64,000 nt of DNA from Pseudomonas atagonensis. Its GTDB lineage: Bacteria > Pseudomonadota > Gammaproteobacteria > Pseudomonadales > Pseudomonadaceae. The notes under the pieces are model-generated. The model was given only the letters and a program-made list of their open reading frames with translations, was not told where the DNA came from and did not search any database. Both the position numbers and the translations under genes were made by a program. Location of the stretch: positions 124,001 to 188,000 of the forward strand of contig NZ_VXCA01000004.1 of NCBI RefSeq assembly GCF_011369485.1, in the 5' to 3' direction. Positions 25,981 through 35,532 of the stretch are shown here, in pieces (positions within the stretch are counted from its first letter, which is position 1; each line of letters begins with the position of its first letter).

Positions 25981-27372
25981 TTATTTGCGATCCAGCCACA
26001 CAGTCTGCGCGTTGCAGAACTCACGCACGCCGAAGTGCGACAGTTCGCGACCGAAACCGCTCTTCTTCACGCCACCAAAGGTCACGCGTGGATCACTCGC
26101 GGAATAGCCGTTGATGAACACGCCGCCGGTTTCCAGTTCGCTGGTCAGTTGCTGGGCCAGTTGCACGTTGGCGGTGTAGATGGTCGCAGTCAGGCCGAAC
26201 TCGCTGTCGTTGGCCAGGGCGATGGCATGCGCGCAATCGCGGGCGGTGATGATCGAGGCGACCGGGCCGAACAGTTCCTGTTTGAACGAGGTCATGCGGT
26301 CGGTGACGTCGGCCAGCACGGTCGGCTCGTAGTAGTTGCCGGCACCTGCAGCCTTGCCGCCACCGAGCAGCAGGGTCGCACCTTCTTCGAGGGTGTCGCG
26401 CACTTGTTGATCGAGCTCGTCACGCAGATCGAAACGCGCCATCGGCCCGATGTAAGTGTCAGCGGCCAACGGATCGCCGACTTTCAGTTTGCGCGTCGCT
26501 TCAACGAATTTGCGGGTGAATTCTTCGACCACGCCTTCTTCGATGATCAGTCGTTTGGCGGCGGCACAGACTTGACCGGAGTTCTGGTAGCGACCGATCA
26601 CCGCGGCTTGCACCGCTTCATCCAGATCCGCGTCGTTCAGCACGATGAACGGATCGGAGCCACCCAGTTCCAGCACGCATTTCTTCAGCGCGGCACCTGC
26701 CTGCGCACCGATGGCCATGCCGGCGCGGACGCTGCCGGTGAGGGTCACGGCGGCGATGCGCGGGTCGGCGATGGCGCTGGAAACGCCGTCCGGGGTGACG
26801 TTGATCACTTCAAACACACCATCTGCAAACCCGGCGCGGGTGAAGGCGTCGCGCAGCAGGTAGGCGCTGCCCATCACGTTCGGCGCATGCTTGAGCACGT
26901 AGGTGTTGCCGGCGATCAGCGCTGGCACGGCGCCACGCAGCACTTGCCAGATCGGGAAATTCCACGGCATCACCGCGAGGATCGGGCCGAGCGGCCGGTA
27001 CTCGATGCGCGCCTTGCCGCCTTCGACCTGAGTCGGTTCCGCCGTGAGCATGGCCGGGCCGTGTTCGGCGTACCACTCGCAGAGCTTGGCGCATTTCTCG
27101 ATTTCGCCACGGGCCTGAGCAATCGGCTTGCCCATTTCCAGGGTGATCATGGTCGCCATGGCGTCTGCGGTTTCACGCAGCGCGCCAGCGAGAGCGGTCA
27201 ACAGGCGCGAACGATCCTGCAAGGGTTTGCGTTTCCACTTGCCGAAACCGTAGGCGGCGCGGGTCAGCGCGGCGTCGAGGGCTTGTGCGGATTCAAACGC
27301 GTAGTGGCCGATCTGTTCGCCGGTGGCGGGGTTGATCGAGATGGCGTGGGTCTGGCTGGAAATCTGGCTCAT
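25981..27372 (-). CDS. sad: NAD(P)-dependent succinate-semialdehyde dehydrogenase
   Basis: Oxidises succinate semialdehyde to succinate, the last step of GABA and putrescine breakdown. At 463 residues it matches E. coli Sad (YneI) along its length by eye, including the SINPATGEQ start, CDWYAEHGPAML-like segment, MPWNFPIWQV, the catalytic Glu in LELGGSDPFIV (Glu235) and catalytic Cys in SGQVCAAAKR (Cys269), and the C-terminal GFGRELSHFG. ATG 27372 is preferred over 27387 because AGGA lies before it. It is divergent from its ptrR-type regulator, as in E. coli. Confidence 0.9.
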   Translation of the reverse strand: MSQISSQTHAISINPATGEQIGHYAFESAQALDAALTRAAYGFGKWKRKPLQDRSRLLTALAGALRETADAMATMITLEMGKPIAQARGEIEKCAKLCEWYAEHGPAMLTAEPTQVEGGKARIEYRPLGPILAVMPWNFPIWQVLRGAVPALIAGNTYVLKHAPNVMGSAYLLRDAFTRAGFADGVFEVINVTPDGVSSAIADPRIAAVTLTGSVRAGMAIGAQAGAALKKCVLELGGSDPFIVLNDADLDEAVQAAVIGRYQNSGQVCAAAKRLIIEEGVVEEFTRKFVEATRKLKVGDPLAADTYIGPMARFDLRDELDQQVRDTLEEGATLLLGGGKAAGAGNYYEPTVLADVTDRMTSFKQELFGPVASIITARDCAHAIALANDSEFGLTATIYTANVQLAQQLTSELETGGVFINGYSASDPRVTFGGVKKSGFGRELSHFGVREFCNAQTVWLDRK

Positions 27373-27475
27373 GGCTTCGTCCTGCATGTTCAGTGGATGG
27401 GCCTAGAGTAGGGTGGCGATTGTTTTCTGGAAACTGAATAATAAAGAGCGTTTCTTTCACGATTGGAGAATGACT

Positions 27476-28354
27476 GTGGATCTGGTTCAGCTGGAAATCT
27501 TCAAAGCCGTGGCCGAGCACGGCAGCATCAGTGCGGCGGCGGCGCAAATTCATCGGGTGCCGTCGAACCTCACCACGCGCATCAAACAACTGGAGCAGGA
27601 TCTGGGCGTCGATCTGTTCATTCGTGAGAAAAGCCGTTTGCGCCTGTCGCCGGCGGGCTGGAGTTTTCTCGAATACGCGCGGCGGATTCTCGATCTGGTC
27701 CAGGAAGCCCGGGCCACCGTGGCCGGTGAAGAACCGCAAGGCGCATTTCCCCTCGGTTCACTGGAAAGCACAGCGGCGGTGCGCATTCCCGAGTTGCTGG
27801 CGGCGTACAACCAACTGCACCCGAAAGTCGACCTCGACCTGTCCACCGGGCCTTCCGGGACGATGATCGACGGCGTGCTCTCCGGGCGTCTGGCCGCTGC
27901 CTTTGTCGACGGCCCGGTGCTGCACCCGACGCTGGAAGGCGTGCCGGCCTTCGAGGAGGAAATGGTCATCATCGCACCGCTCAATCACGCGCCGGTGCAG
28001 CGTGCGGCGGACGTCAACGGCGAGAGCATTTATGCCTTCCGCTCCAACTGCTCGTACCGACATCACTTCGAAAAATGGTTCAGCACCGACGCCGCCGTCC
28101 CCGGCAAGATCTTCGAAATGGAGTCCTATCACGGCATGCTTGCCTGCGTCAGTGCCGGAGCAGGGCTGGCCCTGATGCCGCGCAAAATGCTGCAGAGCAT
28201 GCCCGGCAGCGCGACGGTGAGTGTCTGGCCGCTGGCGGCGGACTTTCGCTATCTGACCACCTGGCTGGTGTGGCGACGGGGCACGGTGTCGCGCAGTTTG
28301 AGCATGTTCGTGCGCTTGCTGGAGGAGCGCGGCGTGGTGCGTGCAGAAGAGTAA
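27476..28354 (+). CDS. ptrR: LysR-family regulator PtrR/YneJ
   Basis: A 292-residue LysR-type regulator that closely follows E. coli YneJ/PtrR by eye, including [27 protein letters not shown] and [12 protein letters not shown]. The GTG at 27476 is chosen because it yields the same first residues (VDLVQLEIF) and sits 9 bases after GGAG; ATG 27470 overlaps that site. It is expected to control the divergent sad gene. Confidence 0.88.
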   Translation: MDLVQLEIFKAVAEHGSISAAAAQIHRVPSNLTTRIKQLEQDLGVDLFIREKSRLRLSPAGWSFLEYARRILDLVQEARATVAGEEPQGAFPLGSLESTAAVRIPELLAAYNQLHPKVDLDLSTGPSGTMIDGVLSGRLAAAFVDGPVLHPTLEGVPAFEEEMVIIAPLNHAPVQRAADVNGESIYAFRSNCSYRHHFEKWFSTDAAVPGKIFEMESYHGMLACVSAGAGLALMPRKMLQSMPGSATVSVWPLAADFRYLTTWLVWRRGTVSRSLSMFVRLLEERGVVRAEE

Positions 28355-28437
28355 TTGACACGTTGTGTCATGGCTGTATCTTTGTCGGCGTTTCGTAATA
28401 TAAAAAACTATACAGCGCATCCATGAGGAACACGCAA

Positions 28438-29100
28438 ATGACCACAGCCCTGAGCGGAAAAGAAGCCGTCGGCGAACGTTTTGTGCTGGAAACGATGCGC
28501 CACGCCCAGCAATTGACCTGGAAAGCCGTCGACGCGATTGCCGCGGTGATCAAACCCGGCATGCTGGAGTCCGAAGCCACGGCCCGCGGCAAGGAAATTC
28601 TCGCCGAGCTGGGTATGGACCGCATCTGGCACCCGCTGTTGATCCGCTTCGGCGCCAACACCCTGAAGACCTTCAAGCAGCGCTCCGACGGTGATCCGGT
28701 GCTGGGTGAAGACGACATTTTCTTCATCGACATGGGCGTGGTCTGGCAAGGGCACGAAGGCGATGCCGGGGCGACGTACACGACAGGTGCCGACCCGGAG
28801 ATGATTGCCTGCGCGGCGGCGGCCAAAGTGCTGTTCGAGCGCGTCGAGGCGTTCTGGCGTGAGGGGGTGTCCGGTGTCGAACTTTACCGTTATGCCAGCG
28901 ATCAGGCCGAGGCGATGGGCTGGGTGCTGAACCTGAATATCAAGGGCCATCGTGTCAGTGATTTCCCGCATGCCATTCACCGTGGCGGTGATCTGGGTGA
29001 TTTCGAACAGGCACCGAATGCCGGTGTGTGGATTCTGGAAATCCAGATCGCCCATCCGTCGCGTCCGTTCGGCGCGTTTTATGAAGATTTGCTGATCTGA
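28438..29100 (+). CDS. M24-family metallopeptidase
   Basis: A 220-residue pita-bread-fold enzyme, shorter than aminopeptidase P and lacking its N-terminal domain. The metal ligands can be read: Asp in FFIDMGV, Asp in HEGDAGATY, His in DFPHAIHRG, Glu in WILEIQIA and Glu in FYEDLLI at the C-terminus. It could cleave a Pro-containing peptide or act on a creatine-like amide; substrate unknown. ATG 28438 is preferred over 28423 because GAGGAA precedes it. Confidence 0.8.
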   Translation: MTTALSGKEAVGERFVLETMRHAQQLTWKAVDAIAAVIKPGMLESEATARGKEILAELGMDRIWHPLLIRFGANTLKTFKQRSDGDPVLGEDDIFFIDMGVVWQGHEGDAGATYTTGADPEMIACAAAAKVLFERVEAFWREGVSGVELYRYASDQAEAMGWVLNLNIKGHRVSDFPHAIHRGGDLGDFEQAPNAGVWILEIQIAHPSRPFGAFYEDLLI

Positions 29101-29285
29101 TCAAGGTACTCCTCCATAACGTCCCCCCGACACCCTCAACAGTGCTGCTAAAGTCTGGAGTCGATGCATGGGTTTATGTACAGGCGTGACAACAAGGCGC
29201 AGCGCTATAGTTGTTTTTATATAGCGGCAACTTTGATGATGCACGCCGCTTCCTAACTCCAAAGTCAAAAAACAGGACGTCCAGC

Positions 29286-29714
29286 ATGAAAGTCAGTGCA
29301 CGCAACGTATTCAAAGGTCAGGTCAGCCAGGTTCAGGCGGGTGCGGTCAACGCCGAAGTGGTGCTGACCCTCGCCGGTGGCGAGCAATTGGTTGCCGTCG
29401 TGACCATGGAAAGCATCAAGAGCCTCGGCATCGCCGTCGGCAAAGAAGCCGTCGCGCTGGTCAAGGCTCCCTGGGTAATGCTGATGACCGAATCCAGCGA
29501 CATCCGCCTCTCCGCGCGCAACTGCCTCGAAGGCAAAGTGCTCAGCGTCACCGACGGTGCGGTCAACGCTGAGGTGGTGATCGAGTTGGCCGGTGGTTCG
29601 AAGGTGTACTCGATCGTGACCCGCGATGCCGTGGCCGAGCTGGGCCTGGCCAAAGGCGTCAGCGCGACGGCGGTGATCAAGGCTTCGCACATCATTCTGG
29701 GCGTGCCGGCCTGA
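29286..29714 (+). CDS. molbindin (two Mop/TOBE domains)
   Basis: A 142-residue protein built of two tandem Mop domains: SARNVFKGQVSQVQAGAVNAEV and SARNCLEGKVLSVTDGAVNAEV start repeats 1 and 2. Such di-domain proteins bind and store molybdate or tungstate in the cytoplasm. The 185-bp gap before it holds no gene. A terminator follows. Confidence 0.88.
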   Translation: MKVSARNVFKGQVSQVQAGAVNAEVVLTLAGGEQLVAVVTMESIKSLGIAVGKEAVALVKAPWVMLMTESSDIRLSARNCLEGKVLSVTDGAVNAEVVIELAGGSKVYSIVTRDAVAELGLAKGVSATAVIKASHIILGVPA

Positions 29715-29732
29715 TTGGTTTTTCAGGCTGAG

Positions 29733-29771
29733 AAAAACCTCTGATACCGATTCCCGGATCAGAGGTTTTTT
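29733..29771. terminator. bidirectional intrinsic terminator
   Basis: AAAAACCTCTGAT and ATCAGAGGTTTTTT arms between the molbindin and the convergent GST gene. Confidence 0.9.
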
Positions 29772-29774
29772 ACT

Positions 29775-30398
29775 TTATGGCGTACCGTTGCGCCCGTACA
29801 GGCGAAAGCCTTCGCGTTGATTCAAACGGTCGTAGTAGGCGCTGACGGCGGGCAGGTGCGGGTGCTGGAGCGGCGTTTCGAACCAGCGATTCACCGACAG
29901 TCCGATCGGGATGTCCGCCAGTGAAAACTGATTGCCACCGATGTAAGCCCCGGTCGATTCCAGCTGCCGATTCACAATTGCCATGTTCTGCGACCATTGC
30001 TCAATTGCGCCGGCCAGCGCGGCGCTGTCCTGATGCTTCGGCGATTGGCGCACCAACGACATAAACGCATACGACCACGAGCGATTCAGCTCTGAAGCCT
30101 GCCAGTCGATCCACTGATCGATGCGTGCTCGGGTTTTCGCATCGGCTGGATAGAGAGGCGAGCCGCAGTCGCGGGTGGCCAGATAGCGAATGATCGAATT
30201 GGATTCCCAGAGAGTGAAATCGCCATCCTGAATCACCGGAACCATGGCGCAGGGATTCAGTGCGAGAAACTCAGGCGTTTCGGTGGATTTGAACCCGGAG
30301 CCCCAGTCCTCACGCTCGAACGGAATCTGCAATTCGGTGCACGTCCACAGCACTTTGCGCACGTTGATCGATGAAGCTTTACCGAGGATTCGCAGCAT
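29775..30398 (-). CDS. glutathione S-transferase family protein
   Basis: A 207-residue GST. The N-terminal thioredoxin fold shows [19 protein letters not shown] (cis-Pro loop) and [11 protein letters not shown] (Glu-Ser motif binding glutathione); the C-terminal all-helical domain has FSLADIPIG, the N-capping motif. It conjugates glutathione to an unknown electrophile. It lies downstream of the NCS1 permease gene behind a hairpin. Confidence 0.87.
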   Translation of the reverse strand: MLRILGKASSINVRKVLWTCTELQIPFEREDWGSGFKSTETPEFLALNPCAMVPVIQDGDFTLWESNSIIRYLATRDCGSPLYPADAKTRARIDQWIDWQASELNRSWSYAFMSLVRQSPKHQDSAALAGAIEQWSQNMAIVNRQLESTGAYIGGNQFSLADIPIGLSVNRWFETPLQHPHLPAVSAYYDRLNQREGFRLYGRNGTP

Positions 30399-30447
30399 TG
30401 GATTTCCCTGTCCGGTGATTGTCGGTCGTCAATCAATACCACAATAC

Positions 30448-30474
30448 AGAAGGCCCGCACACGGCGGGCCTTCT
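30448..30474. terminator. hairpin after NCS1 permease gene
   Basis: AGAAGGCCCGC and GCGGGCCTTCT arms with a five-base loop, between the NCS1 stop and the GST start. There is no T-run, so its strength as terminator is uncertain. Confidence 0.6.
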
Positions 30475-30492
30475 GGGCTCATCGAAGCAATA

Positions 30493-31908
30493 TCAGAGGC
30501 TGCTCGCCAACTTGCCACCGGTCATCCGCCGACGGTAGGCGCTGTCCCGATTGGCCAGCCAGAAATACAGCGGCGATGTCACCAGCAAGCCCACCAGCCA
30601 CGACAGGTCAGCGCCGTTGATGTGTGCCGACACGGGGCCGACGTACAGCGGCGTGTTCATGAACGGGATTTGCACGGCGATGCCGATGGCGTAGGCGAGC
30701 AAGGCCTGCGGGTTGTAACGCCCGTAGATGCCGCCATCGACCTGGAAAATCGACTGGATGTCGTACTTGCCTTTGTGGATCGCGTAGAAGTCGATCAGGT
30801 TGATCGCCGTCCACGGCACCAGCACCACCAGCAGCACCAACACCATGTCGACGAAGTGGCCGATGAAGTCCTTCGATGCGCCGACTGCCGCGAAGCAGCA
30901 GGCCAGCAACACGATGATCGAGATCACTGCGCGGCTCTTGGCGGTCGGGATCCAGCGGTAGGCGAAGGTCTGCACCAGGGTGATCAGCGACAGCACCGCG
31001 CCATACAGATTGAGCGCGTTGTGGCTGATCACGCTGAGCAGGAACAGCACCAGCATCAGCGGGCCGATGGAGCCGGTGGCCAGTTTGACCGCGTCCATGG
31101 TGTCCATGCCCACGGGGGACGCCAGCACAGCGACGGCGCCGAAGATGAACGCCAGACTCGAACCCAACGCCGAACCGAGGTAGGTCGTCCAGAAGGTCGA
31201 CGAGACTTTCACATCGGCGGGCAAATAACGCGAGTAGTCGGACACGTACGGCGCAAACGCGATCTGCCACAGCGCTGCCAGCGACACAGTGGCGAGCCAT
31301 CCGGACAGATTGAAGCTGCCTCGGGTGAGGAAGTCCTCAGTCTGAATGTGGGTGAAGATGTAGCCGAAACCGACGACGATGCCGATCCCCAGCACCCAGG
31401 TGCCGATGCGGTTGAGCACGTGGATGAAGCGATAACCGATGATGCCGATGATCCCGGAACCGAGGGCACCGATGACGATGCCGACCGGCACCGGCACGCT
31501 GTCGACCACGCCGTGCAGCGACTTGCCGGCCAGCACGATGTTGGAAGCGAAGAAACCGATGTACATGACGCCGGCAATCAGCACCACCAGCAGCGCGCCG
31601 AGCGAGCCGAACTGGGCGCGGCTCTGGATCATCTGCGGAATGCCCATCTGCGGGCCTTGCGCCGAGTGCAGGGCCATCAGCACGCCGCCGACCAGGTGAC
31701 CGACCAGAATGGCGACGATGCCCCACACCAGATTCAAATGAAACAGCTGCACGCCCAGCGCGCCGGTAACGATGGGCAACGGCGCGATGTTGCCGCCGAA
31801 CCACAGCGTGAACAGATCCCTGACCTTTCCGTGGCGATCTTCGGGGGGCACGTATCCTATCGTGTGTTTTTCAATGAGCGGGGCGGACGTTGTTGCAGAG
31901 GTGGACAT
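30493..31908 (-). CDS. NCS1-family nucleobase/cation symporter (purine-cytosine permease)
   Basis: A 471-residue, 12-TM inner-membrane permease. The N-terminal cytoplasmic segment GYVPPEDRHGKVRDLFTLWF and the NCS1 motifs AQGPQMGIPQMIQSRAQFG and SDYSRYLPAD are clear. It imports a nucleobase or related nitrogen heterocycle together with a cation. ATG 31908 has GGAG 7 bases before it. It is divergent from a LysR gene and near-paralogous to the permease at 62173, so the two probably take related substrates. Confidence 0.88.
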   Translation of the reverse strand: MSTSATTSAPLIEKHTIGYVPPEDRHGKVRDLFTLWFGGNIAPLPIVTGALGVQLFHLNLVWGIVAILVGHLVGGVLMALHSAQGPQMGIPQMIQSRAQFGSLGALLVVLIAGVMYIGFFASNIVLAGKSLHGVVDSVPVPVGIVIGALGSGIIGIIGYRFIHVLNRIGTWVLGIGIVVGFGYIFTHIQTEDFLTRGSFNLSGWLATVSLAALWQIAFAPYVSDYSRYLPADVKVSSTFWTTYLGSALGSSLAFIFGAVAVLASPVGMDTMDAVKLATGSIGPLMLVLFLLSVISHNALNLYGAVLSLITLVQTFAYRWIPTAKSRAVISIIVLLACCFAAVGASKDFIGHFVDMVLVLLVVLVPWTAINLIDFYAIHKGKYDIQSIFQVDGGIYGRYNPQALLAYAIGIAVQIPFMNTPLYVGPVSAHINGADLSWLVGLLVTSPLYFWLANRDSAYRRRMTGGKLASSL

Positions 31909-32175
31909 GACGAACTCCAAGGCAAGGATGAGTACGTGGACGTACTTCGGTAAGCGCCGACACGGACGGCGCATTTCTTGTTGAAGCGATCATGTGCAAA
32001 GGTGCGGGATAGATAAATTAGTAAGTTTGTTGCTACAGACCTTAAAAAAAGTATGCCCCGGGTCTGAAGGCTGTCCGGTATGTTGAGGCTTCTCTTTTAT
32101 GGGGATGTGCCCCTCGCCACAGATAAGTCCTTTTGCCATAAAAGTGATGCCAGTCTGATCTACCGGAGGTTTCCC

Positions 32176-33087
32176 ATGGCCGCCTACAACCTGCGCCAAC
32201 TCAAATACTTCGTCACCACCGCCGATTGCGGCAGCGTCGCCGAAGCCTCGCGCAAGCTCTACATCGCCCAGCCGTCGGTCTCCACCGCGATCAAGCATCT
32301 GGAAGAAAGTTTCGGTGTGCAGTTGTTCATCCGTCATCACGCCCAGGGCGTTTCCCTGACGCCGAGCGGCTCGCGGTTTTATCGCAAGGCTCTGGAGCTG
32401 CTGAGGGTCGCTCATGAGTTCGAGCAGAACGCGTTGGCCGACAACGATGTGGTCGCCGGACACATCGATATCGGCTGCTTCGAGACGGTCGCGCCGCTCT
32501 ATCTGCCGCGCCTGATCGCCGGGTTCAAGGCACGTTGGCCGGGAGTGGAAATCCGTATTCGTGACGGCGAGCAACAGGAGTTGGTGCAGGCGCTGACCGC
32601 CGGCAGCATCGACCTGGCGATGCTGTTCGAACACGACCTCGACAGCACCATCGAAACCACTTCACTGATGCCGGCGCAACAACCCTACGCCTTGCTTGCG
32701 GCCGATCATCGCTTCGCCCAGCAAGCGAAAGTTTCGCTGCACGACCTGGTGCTGGAACCGATGATTCTGCTCGACGTAGTGCCGAGCCGGACCTACTTCG
32801 TGAGCATCTTCGAGGAGCGTGGACTGACCCCCAACATTGTCTTCAGCTCACCTTCAATCGAGATGGTGCGCGGCATGGTCGGCAACGGTTTCGGCTTCTC
32901 GATTCTGGTGACCAAACCATTCAGCGACTACACCTACGACGGTCAGAAAGTCGTCTGCGTACCGCTGGCGGAAAGCGTAACCGGGTCGGGGTTGTCGGCG
33001 GCGTGGCTGCGGCGGGTGCAACTGACCAAACCGGTGCAGTTGTTTGTCGATCATTGCCGCGAAGAACTGGCCCGACTGTACGCCTGA
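32176..33087 (+). CDS. LysR-family regulator
   Basis: A 303-residue LysR-type regulator with HTH at residues 5-63 (LRQLKYFVTTADCGSVAEASRKLYIAQPSVSTAIK). It lies between the divergent NCS1 gene and the convergent catabolic operon, so it is the likely controller of both. ATG 32176 follows CGGAGG. Confidence 0.87.
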   Translation: MAAYNLRQLKYFVTTADCGSVAEASRKLYIAQPSVSTAIKHLEESFGVQLFIRHHAQGVSLTPSGSRFYRKALELLRVAHEFEQNALADNDVVAGHIDIGCFETVAPLYLPRLIAGFKARWPGVEIRIRDGEQQELVQALTAGSIDLAMLFEHDLDSTIETTSLMPAQQPYALLAADHRFAQQAKVSLHDLVLEPMILLDVVPSRTYFVSIFEERGLTPNIVFSSPSIEMVRGMVGNGFGFSILVTKPFSDYTYDGQKVVCVPLAESVTGSGLSAAWLRRVQLTKPVQLFVDHCREELARLYA

Positions 33088-33106
33088 GGGCACAGTCGGG
33101 CCGATT

Positions 33107-34255
33107 TCAGGAACGAATAAACGTCAGCAAACGTTGCAGCATCTGATCGCAGGCATTGAGCTGATCGAGGCTGACGAATTCATCGGGTTTGTGCCCCTGA
33201 TCCATGCTGCCGGGGCCGCAGACCACGGTGGGAATACCGGCCGCATCAAACAGTCCGCCCTCGGTGCCGAACGCCACGGTGCCAAAATCCCGCGAACCGC
33301 AGAACGCAGCGACCAGTTCGGCGGCCTCACTCTGCGCCTCCGTGGCCAGGCCCGGATAGGCCGACAGCTCGCTGAAACGGATAGCGCTGTGTTCGCTGAC
33401 GGCACGCATGCGCGGCAGTATCTGTTGTTCGGCGTAGGTTTTCAGTGACTGGGCAACAACGGCCGGATCCTGCGAGGGCAGGGCGCGAATTTCGAAGTCG
33501 AAGCGGCAGTCGGCCGGCACGATGTTCAACGCCTTGCCGCCGCTGATCACGCCGGTCTGCACCGTCAAGTAGGGCGGGTCGAAGCGCGGGTCGTGGTGCT
33601 GCGGCGCTTTCAACTGTTGACCCAAACGGCCTAGCTCGGCGATCAGTTCAGCGGCGTATTCGATGGCGTTGACACCCAGCGGCGCGTACGCCGAATGGCA
33701 GGGATGCCCCTGCACGTCGCAGCGCATCGCCAGTTTGCCTTTGTGCCCGAGCACCGGTTTCAACTCGGTGGGCTCGCCGATGATGCACAGCAGCGGTTTG
33801 ACCGGGCGTTGCTCCAATACCTTGAGCAACGAACGCACGCCGAGACAGCCAACTTCTTCGTCATAAGACAGCGCGATATGCACCGGCATGCGCAGCGGTG
33901 TGTTCACCAACGACGGCACCAGGGCCAGCACGCAGGCGATGTAGCCCTTCATGTCGGCCGTGCCACGGCCGAACAGTTTACCGTCGCGCTCGCTGAGTTC
34001 GAACGGTGGCAGAGTCCACGGCTGACCATCGACCGGCACCACATCGGTGTGCCCGGACAGCACGATGCCCGGCACATCCGCAGGGCCAAGCGTGGCGAAC
34101 AGGTTGGCCTTGCTGCGCTCCTCGTTGTAGATCAGCGCGCACGGTACGTCGAAGCTTTCGAGGTAGTTCCGGACGAACTCGATCAGTTGCAGATTCGATT
34201 CGCGGCTGGTGGTGTCAAACCCCACCAGCGCCCGAAGCAGTTCGATGCTGTTCAT
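33107..34255 (-). CDS. argE: M20-family deacylase (ArgE-like)
   Basis: A 382-residue zinc amidohydrolase of the acetylornithine deacetylase family. Metal and catalytic motifs: LSGHTDVVP (residue ~66), GRGTADMKG (Asp ligand), EEVGCLG (catalytic Glu), GEPTELKP and GPGSMDQGHKPDEF near the C-terminus. ATG 34255 overlaps the stop of the DUF1028 gene as ATGA. It is not next to other arginine genes, so removal of an acyl group from another amino acid or amide is likely; the symbol reflects family only. Confidence 0.82.
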   Translation of the reverse strand: MNSIELLRALVGFDTTSRESNLQLIEFVRNYLESFDVPCALIYNEERSKANLFATLGPADVPGIVLSGHTDVVPVDGQPWTLPPFELSERDGKLFGRGTADMKGYIACVLALVPSLVNTPLRMPVHIALSYDEEVGCLGVRSLLKVLEQRPVKPLLCIIGEPTELKPVLGHKGKLAMRCDVQGHPCHSAYAPLGVNAIEYAAELIAELGRLGQQLKAPQHHDPRFDPPYLTVQTGVISGGKALNIVPADCRFDFEIRALPSQDPAVVAQSLKTYAEQQILPRMRAVSEHSAIRFSELSAYPGLATEAQSEAAELVAAFCGSRDFGTVAFGTEGGLFDAAGIPTVVCGPGSMDQGHKPDEFVSLDQLNACDQMLQRLLTFIRS

Positions 34256-34929
34256 CGATCGTCTCCGGCCACGCCATAGCCCGGCGCCTTCGCCGGGTCG
34301 AGGGCGCGGTCGATGTAATCCTGCATTTGCGGGCGGTAGGCATCCCAAAGTTGTTGCAGTTGCCCGATCGGGTCTTCATCGGCCCAGTCCACACGCAAGT
34401 TGACGATTGGCCAGGTCAGTTCGCCGACCACCACCACCGCCGCGGAATGCACCGGGCCGGCCTCACCGCCGAGGGCCTGACCGGCGTGCAGGGCTTTGAT
34501 CAGGCGGTCGGCGAGTTGGCCTTCAGCGTCCTCGAAAGCGCTGACCATTGCCTCGATCACTGAGCGTGCGGCGAGCATGTTGCCGGCGGCCACGCATTGT
34601 TCGCCCGACACCGCGTTATGCACGCCGAGGGTCTGCGCACCGCTGAAATGCGCGGTCTGGCCGAGGTGGTTGATTGCCGTGATCTGGCGGTACTGGCTGT
34701 AGCCGTTGCGGGTCAGCACCTTGTCCAGTGCGGCGTCAGGGGCGAGGCCTTGCTCCATCAGCGCGAGGACTTCCGGGCCGAGCGACGGAAGGGTGATGTT
34801 CTGGCTCGACACCGCGCCAACCCCCGGCAACAGCCATGGGCAACGGGCGCCCACGGCGATGCTGGAGGAACTGATGGCGATGCCGAACTGGCCGGTGTCG
34901 GCGCAACGGGCGGCGATTGAAAAGGTCAT
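34252..34929 (-). CDS. DUF1028 (Ntn-hydrolase-like) protein
   Basis: A 225-residue protein of the DUF1028 family, seen by its opening MTFSIAARCADTGQFGIA, then SSSSIAVGARCPWLLPGVGAV with the SQNITLP segment (residue ~43). The fold is predicted Ntn-hydrolase-like. AAGGAG precedes ATG 34929. It is translationally coupled to the M20 gene; this pairing with RidA and M20 genes is seen in catabolic operons, but the reaction is not known. Confidence 0.82.
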   Translation of the reverse strand: MTFSIAARCADTGQFGIAISSSSIAVGARCPWLLPGVGAVSSQNITLPSLGPEVLALMEQGLAPDAALDKVLTRNGYSQYRQITAINHLGQTAHFSGAQTLGVHNAVSGEQCVAAGNMLAARSVIEAMVSAFEDAEGQLADRLIKALHAGQALGGEAGPVHSAAVVVVGELTWPIVNLRVDWADEDPIGQLQQLWDAYRPQMQDYIDRALDPAKAPGYGVAGDDR

Positions 34930-34965
34930 GGTCTTACTCCTTTCGAGGAATGTGTTGTCCTTGCC

Positions 34966-35039
34966 GGCCTCTTCGCGAGCAAGCCCGCTCCCACCCTGGA
35001 ATGCATTTCAATGTGAGAGCGGGCTTGTTCGCGAAGGCC
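34966..35039. repeat. REPIN: inverted pair of REP elements
   Basis: Two REP copies in opposite orientation (24 bases, 22 matching, with arms around CTTCGCGA and GCGGGCTTG) separated by about 20 bases inside the catabolic operon, between the DUF1028 and RidA genes. Could form one large cruciform and may tune expression of downstream genes. Confidence 0.88.
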
Positions 35040-35057
35040 GCGACGCGGTCTGCCGAT

Positions 35058-35474
35058 TTACTCGGGAATCACCGCCACCACATCAATTTCCATCAGCCAC
35101 TGCGGCTGCCCGAGTGCCGAGACCACCAGCCCGGTGGAAATCGGGAACACGCCTTTGAGCCATTTGCCGACCTCCTGATAGACCGGTTCGCGGTAGCGCG
35201 GGTCGATCAGGTAAGTGGTGGTCTTGACGATGTGGCTCATGTCGCTGCCGGCCTCTTCCAGCAGTTGCTTGACGTTGCGCATGGCTTGTTCCGCTTGCGC
35301 ACGCGGATCGCCAAGGCCAATCAGATTGCCGTCGAAATCGGTGCCGACCTGACCGCGAACGTACACCGTGTTGCCAGCGCGCACGGCTTGGCACAAGTCG
35401 TTGTCCAGTGTCTGGTTCGGGTAGGTGTCCTTGGTGTTGAACATGCGAATGCGGGTGTGAGTGGGCTGACTCAT
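35058..35474 (-). CDS. RidA/YjgF-family protein
   Basis: A 138-residue Rid protein. Family features are GNTVYVRGQVGTD, QAEQAMRNVKQLLEEAG and the C-terminal MEIDVVAVIPE. Archetypal RidA hydrolyses reactive enamines/imines; several relatives in catabolic operons act on hydroxylated or aminated intermediates. The key Arg of RidA (in the xRxP region near residue 105) is not obvious here. It lies in the operon with a flavin monooxygenase. Confidence 0.83.
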   Translation of the reverse strand: MSQPTHTRIRMFNTKDTYPNQTLDNDLCQAVRAGNTVYVRGQVGTDFDGNLIGLGDPRAQAEQAMRNVKQLLEEAGSDMSHIVKTTTYLIDPRYREPVYQEVGKWLKGVFPISTGLVVSALGQPQWLMEIDVVAVIPE

Positions 35475-35532
35475 GGGGAACTCCTGGGAAAAATTGGCCC
35501 GGCGCAATCGGCGCCGGGGTACACGAGGGTGA

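Noticed and set aside
30244..31953. Plus-strand open frame of 569 codons opposite the NCS1 permease
   Set aside because: A Gln/His/Asp-rich reverse translation of a membrane protein gene, without homology or start signals.
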